A DNA stretch of 64,000 nucleotides from an uncultured Dehalococcoidia bacterium (lineage in GTDB: Bacteria > Chloroflexota > Dehalococcoidia > Lucifugimonadales > CAJWER01): positions 1,307,158-1,371,157 of the forward strand of contig OY282442.1 in the NCBI GenBank assembly GCA_958296115.1, read 5' to 3'. Within the stretch, counting starts at the first letter, position 1. Every line of letters begins with the position of its first letter. Below are positions 16,500-25,908 of the stretch, one piece after another. The notes under the pieces were generated by a model. The model was not told the origin of the DNA, ran no database searches, and saw only the letters and a list, made by a program, of their open reading frames with translations. The position numbers and the translations under genes were made by a program.

Positions 16500-16697
16500 C
16501 TACGCAGCCGCCCTGACCACCACCTCGAACCGGCGCATCGCGCAGGTCGAGCCCAGCTCCTTGAACCGCACCACCTCGCCCACGCCTTCCACCCGCGAGC
16601 CGACCGCGGGCAGGGCGTCGGCCGCGGTCCGATAGACTTGGCCGAGCGGTTGGCCGGACTCGGACTTCAGAAACCAGGTTGCGGCAGTATCAGCCAC
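16500..16697 (-). CDS. Small conserved-looking protein, function unknown
   Basis: A 65-residue protein beginning MADTAATWFLKSESGQPLGQ. Its ATG overlaps the last codons of the oxidoreductase gene upstream by 8 bp, which argues for real, coupled translation. It has no membrane segment and no recognised motif; the pattern of polar residues and two short beta-like stretches (RVEGVGEVVRF, MRRFEVVVRA) suggests a small soluble domain. No function is proposed. Confidence 0.5.
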   Translation of the reverse strand: MADTAATWFLKSESGQPLGQVYRTAADALPAVGSRVEGVGEVVRFKELGSTCAMRRFEVVVRAAA

Positions 16698-17799
16698 TCG
16701 GTTGCCTCCTTCGCCTCTGGAGCGCCCTGGGCAGGTCCTCCGCGCTGAGCAGCGTCTCGTAGGAGTTGATGCGCTGCGCGCGGTCCGCTATCGGCAGCCT
16801 GACCTTCACGCCGCCGCGCCTGTGCGACTCCCGAACCGCCACCGCCACCTCCAAGTCGTGACGTCCGTCCTCGCCAGAGCTCGCGGGCTCGTCCCCAGTC
16901 TCGATGCAGCGCATGATGTCCCTCACGGCCCGCACCGTCGCGCTCTCGATCTTCTGTCGACGCGGGAAGAGGCGCCGCGATAGGCCGTCCTCGCCGTCCC
17001 GCGTCCATAGCTCCACGTCCTGCGTGTCATTCAGCACCCTGATGCGGCCCTCGGTCCCCACCACCTCCGACTCGCAGTACCGCCACTTGTCCTGCCGCAC
17101 GAGGGCACGCGCGCCGTTCTCGAACGCCAAGTACGATATGCCGCCCAGGTCGTCGTCCTCGCCCGGCCCGGCCGCGCTGTCGTCGTCCAGGTCGCCGAAC
17201 ACCCACTCGACCCTGCCGCCGCCCCCCGCCAGGAACCGCGCCAGGTTCAGCATGTGCGAATTGTGCGACAGGTTGCCGACCTGGTACACCGTAACCTGCA
17301 TCACCTCGCCGATGGCCCCGGCGTCGATGAGTTCCCGCGCCTTGCTGTACCAGGCGTCCCAGCGCCTCGCGCAGTTCACAGCCAGCGCTATCCCCGCCTC
17401 CCGGCAGGCCCCGACCATCCGGTCCGCCTCCTCCAGGCTCATCGCTATCGGCTTCTCAGCCCAGATAGCCCGCACGCCAACGTCCATCTCCGCGATGGTC
17501 GTTACTATCTCCGCCCGCGGACGCGCCGAAGTGCATACCGACACGATGTCGGGCCGCTCACGCTCCAGCATCTCCCGGTAATCGGAGTATAGGTTCGTCA
17601 CGCCGTGCTTCCGTCCGAACGCCTCCCGCTGCTCCTGGTACGTGTCCGCCCCGCCTACGAACTCGACCTCGCGCACCTCCAGGTAGCTCCCCATGTGGCT
17701 CATCGGCAGCATCAGGTACGGACTGCCTGCCACCTCGTCGTCTATCATAGTCGCGATTCTGCCGAGCCCGATGATAGCCGCCCTGTAACGCGCCGACAT
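16690..17799 (-). CDS. Gfo/Idh/MocA family NAD(P)-dependent oxidoreductase
   Basis: A 369-residue sugar/cyclitol dehydrogenase-type protein. The N-terminal Rossmann domain opens with AAIIGLGRIA (residues about 8-17), and the family EKP motif is at IWAEKPIAMSLEEADRM, with the lysine of the active site. The C-terminal alpha/beta domain follows. Members oxidise or reduce hydroxyls on sugars, inositols and related compounds. Its gene is followed by the overlapping 65-residue protein and is divergent from the nnr gene. The substrate is unknown. Confidence 0.88.
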   Translation of the reverse strand: MSARYRAAIIGLGRIATMIDDEVAGSPYLMLPMSHMGSYLEVREVEFVGGADTYQEQREAFGRKHGVTNLYSDYREMLERERPDIVSVCTSARPRAEIVTTIAEMDVGVRAIWAEKPIAMSLEEADRMVGACREAGIALAVNCARRWDAWYSKARELIDAGAIGEVMQVTVYQVGNLSHNSHMLNLARFLAGGGGRVEWVFGDLDDDSAAGPGEDDDLGGISYLAFENGARALVRQDKWRYCESEVVGTEGRIRVLNDTQDVELWTRDGEDGLSRRLFPRRQKIESATVRAVRDIMRCIETGDEPASSGEDGRHDLEVAVAVRESHRRGGVKVRLPIADRAQRINSYETLLSAEDLPRALQRRRRQPSG

Positions 17800-17829
17800 T
17801 GGTATGCCTCCTGCATCACGGACGCGGCT

Positions 17830-17868
17830 ATTCTAACAGGATGCCAAGGCCGTTCGCTGTGCTAGAAT
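17830..17868. promoter_or_regulatory. Divergent pair of extended -10 promoters
   Basis: On the plus strand TGC-TAGAAT (17860-17868) precedes nnr; on the minus strand TGT-TAGAAT (TAGAAT at 17835-17830) precedes the Gfo/Idh gene. Both are TGnTAGAAT extended -10 elements with weak -35 regions, placed about 30 bp apart, so the two genes may compete for polymerase. Confidence 0.5.
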
Positions 17869-17884
17869 CGCGCCGTCAAGCCGA

Positions 17885-19489
17885 ATGCCCATGAAACTCG
17901 TAACCTCTGACCAGATGCGGACCCTCGAGCGCCGCGCCCAGAACGCCGGCGCGCCGCTCGACGACCTGATGGAACGCGCTGGCCTCGAGATCGCCCGCAG
18001 CGTCCGCCGACACCTCGGAAGGGTCGTCGGCGCCCACGTCCTCGCTCTCATCGGCAAGGGCAGCAACGGCGGCGACGGCCTGGTGGCCGCCCGCAGGCTC
18101 ATCTCGTGGGGCGCGCGCGCCGCCGTATGCATCGTAGGCGAGCGCCCAGAGGACGACCCCAAGCTGCGGCTGGTCCTCCGCCAGGGCGCGCCCGTCATAC
18201 ACGCGGGCCGAGACGACTGGATCCCCCGGCTCCGCGATGCCCTCGCGCACTCCGACATCGCAATAGACTCGCTGCTCGGCACGGGACGCTCCAGGCCCAT
18301 CGAAGGTCTGATGAAGCAGGCCCTGCGCGAGCTGTCCGCTCAGAAGGCAAGCCGACCGCGCCTCCAGGTCCTCGCCGTCGACGCGCCCTCCGGCCTGGAC
18401 GCCGACACCGGCGCGCTCGACCCCGCAGCCGCGCCCGCCGACCTCACCATCACGCTCGGCTACCCCAAGGCCGGCCTGTACGCCTTCCCCGGCGCGGACG
18501 CCGTCGGCCGCGTCGAAATCGCCGACATCGGCATCCCCGAAAACCTCGACGACGACCTGCCAATCGAGCTCGCCGCGCCCGATTGGGCGGCCGAGCGCCT
18601 TCCCGCCAGGCCGACCTCCGCGCACAAGGGGACCTTCGGGCGCGTCATGATAGTCGCAGGCTCCCGAAGCTACGTCGGCGCGGCGTCCCTCGCCGCCCGC
18701 GCGGCAGGACGCGCCGGCGCGGGACTCGTAACCCTCGCCGCGCCCGAAAGCCTCCGCGCGTCCATAGCCCCGCTGGCCGCCGAGGCCACGCACCTGCCCC
18801 TCGACGAAGCCGGGCCGGGCATCCATTCGCTGCGCGCCGCCGCCCAAATCCTCGACGAGATCGACAGCTGCGACGCGCTCCTCGTCGGATGCGGACTCGG
18901 CCAGGCCCGCGAAACTCAGGCCATGCTCCGCGAGCTGATAATGTCCGGTCGAGCGCTACCGCCCACACTCATAGACGCCGACGCGCTGAACTTCCTCGCG
19001 CGCCAGCGCGAATGGTGGACCGAGATGGACGCCCCGGCCGTGCTCACGCCCCACCCCGGCGAGATGGCCCGCCTCACCAAGCTCGCAGCCGCCGACGTGC
19101 AGCGCGACAGGACGACCGCCGCCCTCGAAGCCGCCAAGCGCTGGAATTGCGTCGTCGCCCTCAAGGGCGCGTTCACAATCACCGCAGCCCCGGACGGGAC
19201 CGCCGTCGTCAGCCCGTTCGCCAACCCAGCCCTCGCGTCCGCAGGCACCGGCGACGTGCTCGCAGGCGTAATCGCCGCCCTCCTAGCCCAGAAACTCACC
19301 CCGAAGGACGCCGCCGCCCTGGGCGTCTACGTCCACGCCGCAGCCGCCGAAATAGTCCGCGCAGCCATCCTGGGGGAAGGCCCGGATGGGGGGCGCGCCG
19401 GCAACTCCGGCCTCCTCGCCGCCGACCTCCTCCCGGCCCTGCCCAAAGCCATCTCACGCCTTACTCCTCCTCACTCTCCCCATGGCTAA
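17885..19489 (+). CDS. nnr: Bifunctional NAD(P)HX epimerase/dehydratase
   Basis: A 534-residue repair enzyme. The N-terminal YjeF_N epimerase domain (about residues 1-215) contains GKGSNGGDGLVAARRL and the Asp-containing VDAPSGLDADTG; the C-terminal ADP/ATP-dependent dehydratase domain starts near AHKGTFGRVMIVAGS and has the phosphate-binding NPALASAGTGDVLAG. Together they convert damaged hydrated NADH and NADPH back to the normal cofactors. The start ATG is four codons before homology; a second ATG is two codons later. The stop overlaps the start of the menaquinone methyltransferase gene, so the two are coupled. Confidence 0.93.
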   Translation: MPMKLVTSDQMRTLERRAQNAGAPLDDLMERAGLEIARSVRRHLGRVVGAHVLALIGKGSNGGDGLVAARRLISWGARAAVCIVGERPEDDPKLRLVLRQGAPVIHAGRDDWIPRLRDALAHSDIAIDSLLGTGRSRPIEGLMKQALRELSAQKASRPRLQVLAVDAPSGLDADTGALDPAAAPADLTITLGYPKAGLYAFPGADAVGRVEIADIGIPENLDDDLPIELAAPDWAAERLPARPTSAHKGTFGRVMIVAGSRSYVGAASLAARAAGRAGAGLVTLAAPESLRASIAPLAAEATHLPLDEAGPGIHSLRAAAQILDEIDSCDALLVGCGLGQARETQAMLRELIMSGRALPPTLIDADALNFLARQREWWTEMDAPAVLTPHPGEMARLTKLAAADVQRDRTTAALEAAKRWNCVVALKGAFTITAAPDGTAVVSPFANPALASAGTGDVLAGVIAALLAQKLTPKDAAALGVYVHAAAAEIVRAAILGEGPDGGRAGNSGLLAADLLPALPKAISRLTPPHSPHG

Positions 19490-20198
19490 CCTGACAGGTC
19501 CCGACCGCGCCCGCTACGTCGCGCGCATGTTCTCCCGAATATCGCCGCGCTACGACCGACTCAACTCCATCATGACCGCCGGGCGGCATCACGCATGGCG
19601 CAAGCTCGCCGTACAGCTCGCCCTCGCCGACTACGCAGACCCGCCCGGACTCGCCCTCGACGTCGCAACGGGCACCGGCGACTTCGCAATCGAGCTCGCC
19701 GACCGACCGGAAATCAGCCGCGTCGCAGCCCTCGATTTCGCCGAGCCGATGCTCCATCTCGCAGCCGCCAAGTCCAACGACGCCCCCATCCGCTGCCTCG
19801 CGGGCGACGCCCACAACCTGCCATTCCCGGACGACGCCTTCGTATGCGTGACCGTAGGATTCGGCATCCGCAACTTCACCGACCTGCCGCGAGCGCTCGC
19901 GGAAATCGCCCGCGTCCTCAGGCCAGGCGGGCGCCTCGCAATCCTCGAAATCGTCCGCATGGACGGCGCAGGCCCACTCCCGCGAATCCTGCCAACCCTC
20001 TTTCGCCTGGCCGCCCCCGCCCTGGGCGCCCTCTTCGCAGGCAACCGCGAGGCCTACACGTACCTGCCCGAATCCGTCCAGGGCTTCCTCACCGCCGCCC
20101 AAATCTCCAACGCCATCCAAAACGCCGGCCTAACCCTCCACACCCTCCGCCCCCTCGCCCTAGGCAGCGTAGCCATCCACATCGCCGCCAAGCCCTGA
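19482..20198 (+). CDS. ubiE: Demethylmenaquinone/ubiquinone C-methyltransferase family
   Basis: A 238-residue class I methyltransferase of the UbiE/MenG group. Visible are SRISPRYDRLNSIMTAGRHHAWRK, SAM motif I (LDVATGTGDFAIELA) and the post-I region GFGIRNFTDLPRALAEIARVLRPGG. It carries out the last methylation in menaquinone synthesis (menG activity in an organism without ubiquinone). ATG 19482 is used because the family homology starts a few residues later and it overlaps the nnr stop by eight bases. An enolase-superfamily gene at 57197 could supply another menaquinone step. Confidence 0.92.
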   Translation: MANLTGPDRARYVARMFSRISPRYDRLNSIMTAGRHHAWRKLAVQLALADYADPPGLALDVATGTGDFAIELADRPEISRVAALDFAEPMLHLAAAKSNDAPIRCLAGDAHNLPFPDDAFVCVTVGFGIRNFTDLPRALAEIARVLRPGGRLAILEIVRMDGAGPLPRILPTLFRLAAPALGALFAGNREAYTYLPESVQGFLTAAQISNAIQNAGLTLHTLRPLALGSVAIHIAAKP

Positions 20199-20208
20199 GA
20201 CCAGGGCC

Positions 20209-20237
20209 TTGCCATCAGCGAATAAAGGTTCTATGAT
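20209..20237 (+). promoter_or_regulatory. Promoter of the type I-G effector operon
   Basis: TTGCCA (20209-20214), a 17-bp spacer and TATGAT (20232-20237): both hexamers match consensus at five of six positions. The first ATG of cas3 is only nine bases past the -10, so the transcript would begin at or next to the start codon and be essentially leaderless; no Shine-Dalgarno sequence is present. Confidence 0.65.
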
Positions 20238-20246
20238 AGACGCTAC

Positions 20247-22670
20247 ATGAAAATGAACTATCCCGACTTCTTCCAAAAAGCCACCGGGTTCGCCCCGTAC
20301 CCGTACCAAGCCAGTCTTGGCACGAGCGCAGAGCTCCCCGTGCTCCCCGCGCTGCTCCGGATCCCCACCGGCGCGGGCAAGACCGAGGCCGCAATCCTCG
20401 CTTGGCTATACAGGCGCGCCCAAGACCCTGGCGCCACGCCGCGCCGTCTGGTGTACTGCCTCCCCATGCGCACCCTCGTGGAGCAGACCGTGGAGCGCGT
20501 CGAGCGCTGGCTCTGCAACCTGGACATGACGGACGAGGTCAAGGTAATCACGCTGATGGGCGGGGAGCGGCGCGACCAGTGGTATCTCGAACCCGAAAAG
20601 CCCGCCGTCATCGTCGGCACGCAGGACATGCTGCTATCCCGCGCCCTCAACCGCGGCTACGGAATGGGCTACAACATGTGGCCCATCGAGTACGGCCTCC
20701 TCAACAACGACTGCCTATGGGTGATGGACGAGGTGCAGCTCATGGCGAACGGGCTGCCGACGTCCACGCAGCTCGCGGGGCTGCGCGAGAAGCTCGGCAC
20801 GTTCGGCCCGGCTCGAAGCATGTGGATGTCCGCGACCGTCCGCCCGGATTGGCTGGACACGATAGACCACCGGATGCCTCCATCACTCCACATCTTGGAG
20901 CTCAGCGGCGGCGACCTAGACGACGTCCGCCTCGCCACGCGCCACAACGCCCGCAAGATGGTGGCCGAAGCCACTATAGAAGGTAAGAAGCGAGCCGCGG
21001 ACATTGCCAACCGAATCTCGTCTCATCACAAGCCGGGCGCCCTGACCCTTGCCATAGTCAATACAGTGGAACGGGCTCAGGACGTGTACAAGGCGCTGAA
21101 AGCCCCCCGCGCCAAACTCTTGCCGGACGCCGAGAAGATACTGGTACACTCCCGCTTCCGCGCGGGCGACCGTGAGAAGAAACGGGACCGCATCATCGCG
21201 CCGCTCCCTCCATCTGGCCGGGTCATAGTGGCTACGCAGGCCGTCGAGGCCGGCGTGGACATCTCCGCCCGAACCCTCATAACCGAGCTCGCCCCCTGGC
21301 CATCCATGGTCCAGCGCTTCGGACGTTGCAACCGCGAAGGTAAGGACGACCAAGCCAACATCCTCTGGGTTGACGTGGGTGAGAGCAAGCAGGACACTGC
21401 GCCGTATGAAGCGGCCGATCTGGAACGCGCACGCGGCATCATGAAATCCCTAGAAGGCAAGTCCGCCGGCCCCGCCGACCTGGAAGACATGCAAGACAAG
21501 ATAGGCGACCCCAACCACCTCGCCGTGATACGTCGCCGCGACGTGGTAGGACTGTTCGACACCACGCCCGACCTGTCAGGCAGCTACCTAGACGTGTCTC
21601 AGTACGTCCGCGGCACGGACGAGAAGGACGTGTCGGTATTCTGGCGGGACATTCCCGACAGCAACCCGGATAGGAAGGCGCCGAAGCCGCGCCATGACGA
21701 GATAGTGAGCGTGTCCCTCGGCTCCAAGGGCATAAGGGATTACCTGAAGGGGAACGTGCAGGCGTGGAGATGGGATTTCCTCGATAGCGAGTGGATTCGC
21801 GCAAACGAGATATATCCCGGCATGATCTTGATGCTGGACGCGAAGGACGGCTGGTACTCTCCTGAGACCGGCTGGACGCCCAACAGCAAGGAGCGCGTGA
21901 AACCCGTACCCCTCTCCGACAGGGACAAGGAGCCGGAGGAGGGGCAGGGGGACGAACCCACGAACACGGGGAGGAAGACTTGGGTTTGCCTGTCCCGCCA
22001 CTCCCGCAACGTCGAACGCGAAGCGGACGCAATCCTCAATAGCCTCTCGGCGTTCATACCTGATACCGACGTCCGCAAAGCCGTGTCGCTCGCCGCCCTC
22101 TACCACGACGCGGGCAAGGCGCACTGCGCGTTCCAGGATATGCTGCGTGGTGGGCGCGAGGACGCCCCTGCAGCCCATGTTCAGCTGGCGAAGGGCAAGG
22201 GCAACGGGAGATTCGACAAGGACCGCCGCCACTTCCGACACGAGCTCGGCAGCGCCCTCGTAGTTCTCTGCCACGCGGACGCATCCAACGACGACGTGCG
22301 AGGCCTAGCCGCTTACCTGGCCGCCGCCCATCACGGCAAGGTCAGGCTTGCGATAAGGTCGCTGCCCGGAGCGCGAAGGCGTAACAATACGGACAGCAAC
22401 CCGGATCCGGACAAGCTGCTGGGGTACAGGGTGTCGGAACCGGAGACTTTGCCGCCCGTGGATCTCGGCGATGGGCCTTGCGTGCCCAAAACGACGCTGG
22501 ACCTGTCCATCGCCCAGATGGGAATCACCGACGACGGCGAAGTCTCTTGGCTGGAGCGTAGCCTCGCCCTGCTCGACCAGTACGGCCCCTTCAAGCTCGC
22601 CTACCTCGAAGCCATAGTCCGCGCCGCCGACATGCGCGCCAGCAAGCAGGAACAGGAGTCCGCACAGTGA
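20247..22670 (+). CDS. cas3: Cas3 helicase-nuclease, type I-G (I-U)
   Basis: An 807-residue Cas3 of the I-G/I-U arrangement, with helicase first and HD nuclease last. Helicase motif I PTGAGKT is at residues 40-46, motif II DEVQL near 160, motif III as MSATVR, and motifs V-VI as VATQAVEAGVDI and QRFGRCNREG. The HD domain near residue 619 shows YHDAGKAH, with later metal-ligand histidines in FRHELGSA and AAHHGK. It unwinds and degrades DNA after the Cascade complex has bound a target. All key motifs are intact. An alternative start is ATG 20253. csx17 begins inside its stop codon (GTGA overlap). Confidence 0.93.
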   Translation: MKMNYPDFFQKATGFAPYPYQASLGTSAELPVLPALLRIPTGAGKTEAAILAWLYRRAQDPGATPRRLVYCLPMRTLVEQTVERVERWLCNLDMTDEVKVITLMGGERRDQWYLEPEKPAVIVGTQDMLLSRALNRGYGMGYNMWPIEYGLLNNDCLWVMDEVQLMANGLPTSTQLAGLREKLGTFGPARSMWMSATVRPDWLDTIDHRMPPSLHILELSGGDLDDVRLATRHNARKMVAEATIEGKKRAADIANRISSHHKPGALTLAIVNTVERAQDVYKALKAPRAKLLPDAEKILVHSRFRAGDREKKRDRIIAPLPPSGRVIVATQAVEAGVDISARTLITELAPWPSMVQRFGRCNREGKDDQANILWVDVGESKQDTAPYEAADLERARGIMKSLEGKSAGPADLEDMQDKIGDPNHLAVIRRRDVVGLFDTTPDLSGSYLDVSQYVRGTDEKDVSVFWRDIPDSNPDRKAPKPRHDEIVSVSLGSKGIRDYLKGNVQAWRWDFLDSEWIRANEIYPGMILMLDAKDGWYSPETGWTPNSKERVKPVPLSDRDKEPEEGQGDEPTNTGRKTWVCLSRHSRNVEREADAILNSLSAFIPDTDVRKAVSLAALYHDAGKAHCAFQDMLRGGREDAPAAHVQLAKGKGNGRFDKDRRHFRHELGSALVVLCHADASNDDVRGLAAYLAAAHHGKVRLAIRSLPGARRRNNTDSNPDPDKLLGYRVSEPETLPPVDLGDGPCVPKTTLDLSIAQMGITDDGEVSWLERSLALLDQYGPFKLAYLEAIVRAADMRASKQEQESAQ

Positions 22671-24859
22671 GCCAGCTCCACGAACTCGCACTGCGGGGAT
22701 GCTCCCCAGAGCCGCTCATGGCGTATCTGAAGGCGCTGGGCATATTCCGTCTGGTGGCCGAGCAGCAGGACCCGACCGCCCGCGCATGGTGGAAGAACGA
22801 CACGTTCACGCTGAGCTCGGCGCTGGACCGGGAGGGGCTGGTGGAGTTCTTCCTAGACTACTACAAGCCTACGCCTATCGTGTCGCCGTGGAATGGCGGC
22901 AGCGGGTTCCATGAAAAGGACAACTCGAAAGCCATGGACGCTATTCTGGAACTGGAATCGCCGAGATTCGAGTTGTGGAACGAGGTGGTCTCCATAGGCA
23001 AGCGCATAGCGTCCACAGGAGAAGATATAGCTGACAAGAAGAACCTCAAAGAGTGGACACTTGCTCAGTGTCGGTCCCAGTTCCCCGATGACGCCTTGGA
23101 CTGGCTCGACGCGGCGTATGTGCTTACCGCGGGCGGCGCAAAGTTCCCGCCTCTGCTTGGTACGGGCGGCAATGACGGCAGGCTGGAGTTCAGCAACAAC
23201 TTCATGCAGAACATCGTCTTGGCCTTCAACATAGAAGAGAAGCGCAATGGGGAAGCGACCGCCAGAAGCCAGATTGTCGCGGCCCTGTTCAACGAGGGTT
23301 CTCCCGAACTCGTGAAGAAACGCTCGACGGGATTCTACAATCCCGGCGGCGTCGGGGGAGCCAACGCATCCGTGGGATTCAACGATGACTCTCTTACGAA
23401 TCCCTGGGACTATATCCTCATGTTCGAGGGCGCCCTGATGTTCGCAGGAGCGGCGGCCCGCAGGCTCTCGTCGCAATCATCGTCCAAGGCGGTGTTCCCA
23501 TTCACTGTCGACAACTCCGCCGCCGGCTATGGAACATCAGCGGATTCCGAGTACGGCGATTCGTCCAGGGCCGAATTCTGGGCCCCACTCTGGAACCAGC
23601 CAGCCAGCCTCCCAGAATTGAATCACCTCGTATCCGAAGGGCGAGCGCAAATGGGTCGGCGGCAGGGGGCCAACGGCACGGACTTCGCAAGGGCAGTTGC
23701 CGGGCTCGGAACGGAGCGAGGCGTTTCGCAGTTCCAAAGATATGGGTTCATGGTACGGAACGGCATGTCGTACCTAGCCGCTCCGCTAGGACGGTTCCAT
23801 ATCCCAAAGGACAATGACGTGGCGGAGCGCGCCAAGCTCGCCAACGTGCTCTTCGACCTAGACGGATGGATGAGTAGGCTCAAGCGCAATGCCTCTGGCA
23901 GCAGCGCCCCAGCCGGGAGCGGCGCCGCACTGAGACAGGTAGAGGACGCCATCATGGAGTTCTGCCAGCGTGGAGGGCCGCGCTACTTGCAGGAGGTGTT
24001 GATTGCCGTGGGCCGCGCCGAGAGGTGGCTTGCAAGCTCGGGGTTGAAGGAGAATGTCCCCCCGCTCAACAATCTCTCACGGGATTGGATTAGCCATGCC
24101 AAGGACGATACCGCCGAGTTCCGGCTGGCGAGAGCCGTGGCATCTGTCCTTCACGAGCCACCGCAGGGGCCGCGCAAGGTCGGGCCTATCAGAGAGAACT
24201 TTGAGCCTGTGGACACCAAGAGAGACTGGAAAGAGGACAGCACGTCGTTCGTCTGGACCGCAGCCGACCCTCTCTCGAACATGATCAGCGTTCTGGAGCG
24301 TCGCTGCCTCGAAGGTCAAATGCAGGGCTTGGAAGATCGTCACCCACCCCTCAACGCGACATATTCGGCCCGATTGAATGACATCGTGTCGTTCCTGAAC
24401 GGCGGAGTGGATGTTCAGCGTGTTCAGCGGCTGACAGACTTGGCCCTGCCACTGTCGTTCGTGCGCTATTGGCATCGCCCAGAAAGGGAAGACTCGCAAG
24501 AGGGTGAACCTATTAGCGCGCCCTTCGATTTGCCCACCGCCTACGCAGCCATGAAGCTGACTCTGCTTCCCGGCAAGTTCGAATGTCCAGACTTCGATGC
24601 GGACGTGCATATCTCAATGGAGCCGTCCATGCTGGCGATGCTGCGTGCAGGGAGGGTGAACGAAGCCTACCGGGTGGCATATCGTCGTCTAATAGCATCT
24701 GGCCTACGGCCCTTGTCCGACACACCAGGCATACCCGACAGGTCAGAGCAGGGACGCAGACTGGCAGCCGCCCTGCTGTTCCCGCTGGACTCGAACGCCC
24801 ACTGCGCCCTTGCGAAACGCGCCTTGCGAAAGCCGGAACGGCGAGAAACGACTGGATAG
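22667..24859 (+). CDS. csx17: Csx17 (Cas8-like large subunit), type I-G
   Basis: A 730-residue protein matching Csx17, the putative large (Cas8g) subunit of type I-G complexes. The opening HELALRGCSPEPLMAYLKALGIFRLVAEQ is characteristic of this family. The large subunit is thought to recognise the PAM and hold the non-target strand. GTG start at 22667 overlaps the cas3 stop by four bases, indicating tight coupling. It is slightly less G+C-rich than cas3. No catalytic motif is expected or seen. Confidence 0.9.
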   Translation: MSQLHELALRGCSPEPLMAYLKALGIFRLVAEQQDPTARAWWKNDTFTLSSALDREGLVEFFLDYYKPTPIVSPWNGGSGFHEKDNSKAMDAILELESPRFELWNEVVSIGKRIASTGEDIADKKNLKEWTLAQCRSQFPDDALDWLDAAYVLTAGGAKFPPLLGTGGNDGRLEFSNNFMQNIVLAFNIEEKRNGEATARSQIVAALFNEGSPELVKKRSTGFYNPGGVGGANASVGFNDDSLTNPWDYILMFEGALMFAGAAARRLSSQSSSKAVFPFTVDNSAAGYGTSADSEYGDSSRAEFWAPLWNQPASLPELNHLVSEGRAQMGRRQGANGTDFARAVAGLGTERGVSQFQRYGFMVRNGMSYLAAPLGRFHIPKDNDVAERAKLANVLFDLDGWMSRLKRNASGSSAPAGSGAALRQVEDAIMEFCQRGGPRYLQEVLIAVGRAERWLASSGLKENVPPLNNLSRDWISHAKDDTAEFRLARAVASVLHEPPQGPRKVGPIRENFEPVDTKRDWKEDSTSFVWTAADPLSNMISVLERRCLEGQMQGLEDRHPPLNATYSARLNDIVSFLNGGVDVQRVQRLTDLALPLSFVRYWHRPEREDSQEGEPISAPFDLPTAYAAMKLTLLPGKFECPDFDADVHISMEPSMLAMLRAGRVNEAYRVAYRRLIASGLRPLSDTPGIPDRSEQGRRLAAALLFPLDSNAHCALAKRALRKPERRETTG

Positions 24860-24894
24860 AGATACAAGCAACCTAGATTACAGGAGGATTCGAC

Positions 24895-25902
24895 ATGACG
24901 ATTGATTGGCAGAAGTTGGACGGCGAGCCTCGGCTCCTGATGGAGGCCGAGTTGGAGCCGATTCAGGGGACACGCTTCCAGCCTACGGGCTTCCCGGATC
25001 TGGGAGCCGCAGAGTATGAGGCGCCCACGGAAGACGGCAAGGTTGACATGGTGCTCGTGGAGTCCGCGCAGTCCATGGCGAACCGCCTCGAGGCCGTCTG
25101 CTGGGACGACGCAACCGGCTCGCCGCACTCCGCGCTCGATGGGATGCCCTACGTCTCGGTATCCCTCTGGGATAGCGGCAAAACCACGAACTCGATACAG
25201 GAAGCTCACAGGCTCAACTCCCCGTACATCATGCGGGACGACCAGTTCGGCGATAGGCTTCGCCTCGAAGCGAATATGCCTGGCCGTAAGGAAAAGGAAG
25301 AAGCCGGCGTATTCGACCGCGCCGCCCTCGCCAAGACTGTATTCAAGTATGACCCCGGCTCGGTGCTGCACGGGGTATTCCTTGAAAAGCTGCTCGGTCT
25401 CGCCCGGCTCCAGCGATGCCTGTCCGGGTTCATAGAAGCCTACAACTCCAACACCGCGGACAGCGGCGGTGTCAAGAATGACCGGGTCGCGCCCTCGCCC
25501 GGCTCTCTAAACCAGATTGGGTTGAAAGTCAGCGCCGCGGAAGGCTTCGGCAACGTTCCGTTCCACCGCACGGAATACGCCGCCGAACGCATCACCGCGT
25601 ACTTCAACCTGGACCTGGCGCAGATCAGGGCATACGGTCTGGGGGAGAGCGCGGAGCGGTTCCTGATCACTCTCGCGCTGTGGAAGGTGCAGAGGTTCCT
25701 GGAGACCGGATTGCGGCTGCGGACTGCCTGCGACCTGGACATGTGCGGCGACTTGAAGGTGACACGCCCGGAAGAAGGGTTTTGCCTGCCGGCGGCGTCG
25801 AAGCTGGAGGCAGACCTGCCCGGCCTCATCCAGGCGTGCGCCAGCGATGGGCTGTTCGCAGACCCGCCCGTCACGCGGCTCGCCTTCAAGAAGGGAAAGT
25901 AG
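24895..25902 (+). CDS. csb1: Csb1 (Cas7-like backbone subunit), type I-G
   Basis: A 335-residue RAMP protein of the Csb1/GSU0053 family, the Cas7 backbone that coats the crRNA. The segment GVFDRAALAKTVFKYDPGSVLHGVFLEKL is the family hallmark. A clear ribosome binding site (AGGAGG, about 24881-24886) precedes ATG 24895, in contrast to the coupled csx17; extra initiation suits a subunit needed in several copies per complex. csb2 starts seven bases after its stop. Confidence 0.92.
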   Translation: MTIDWQKLDGEPRLLMEAELEPIQGTRFQPTGFPDLGAAEYEAPTEDGKVDMVLVESAQSMANRLEAVCWDDATGSPHSALDGMPYVSVSLWDSGKTTNSIQEAHRLNSPYIMRDDQFGDRLRLEANMPGRKEKEEAGVFDRAALAKTVFKYDPGSVLHGVFLEKLLGLARLQRCLSGFIEAYNSNTADSGGVKNDRVAPSPGSLNQIGLKVSAAEGFGNVPFHRTEYAAERITAYFNLDLAQIRAYGLGESAERFLITLALWKVQRFLETGLRLRTACDLDMCGDLKVTRPEEGFCLPAASKLEADLPGLIQACASDGLFADPPVTRLAFKKGK

Positions 25903-25908
25903 CCGGAC

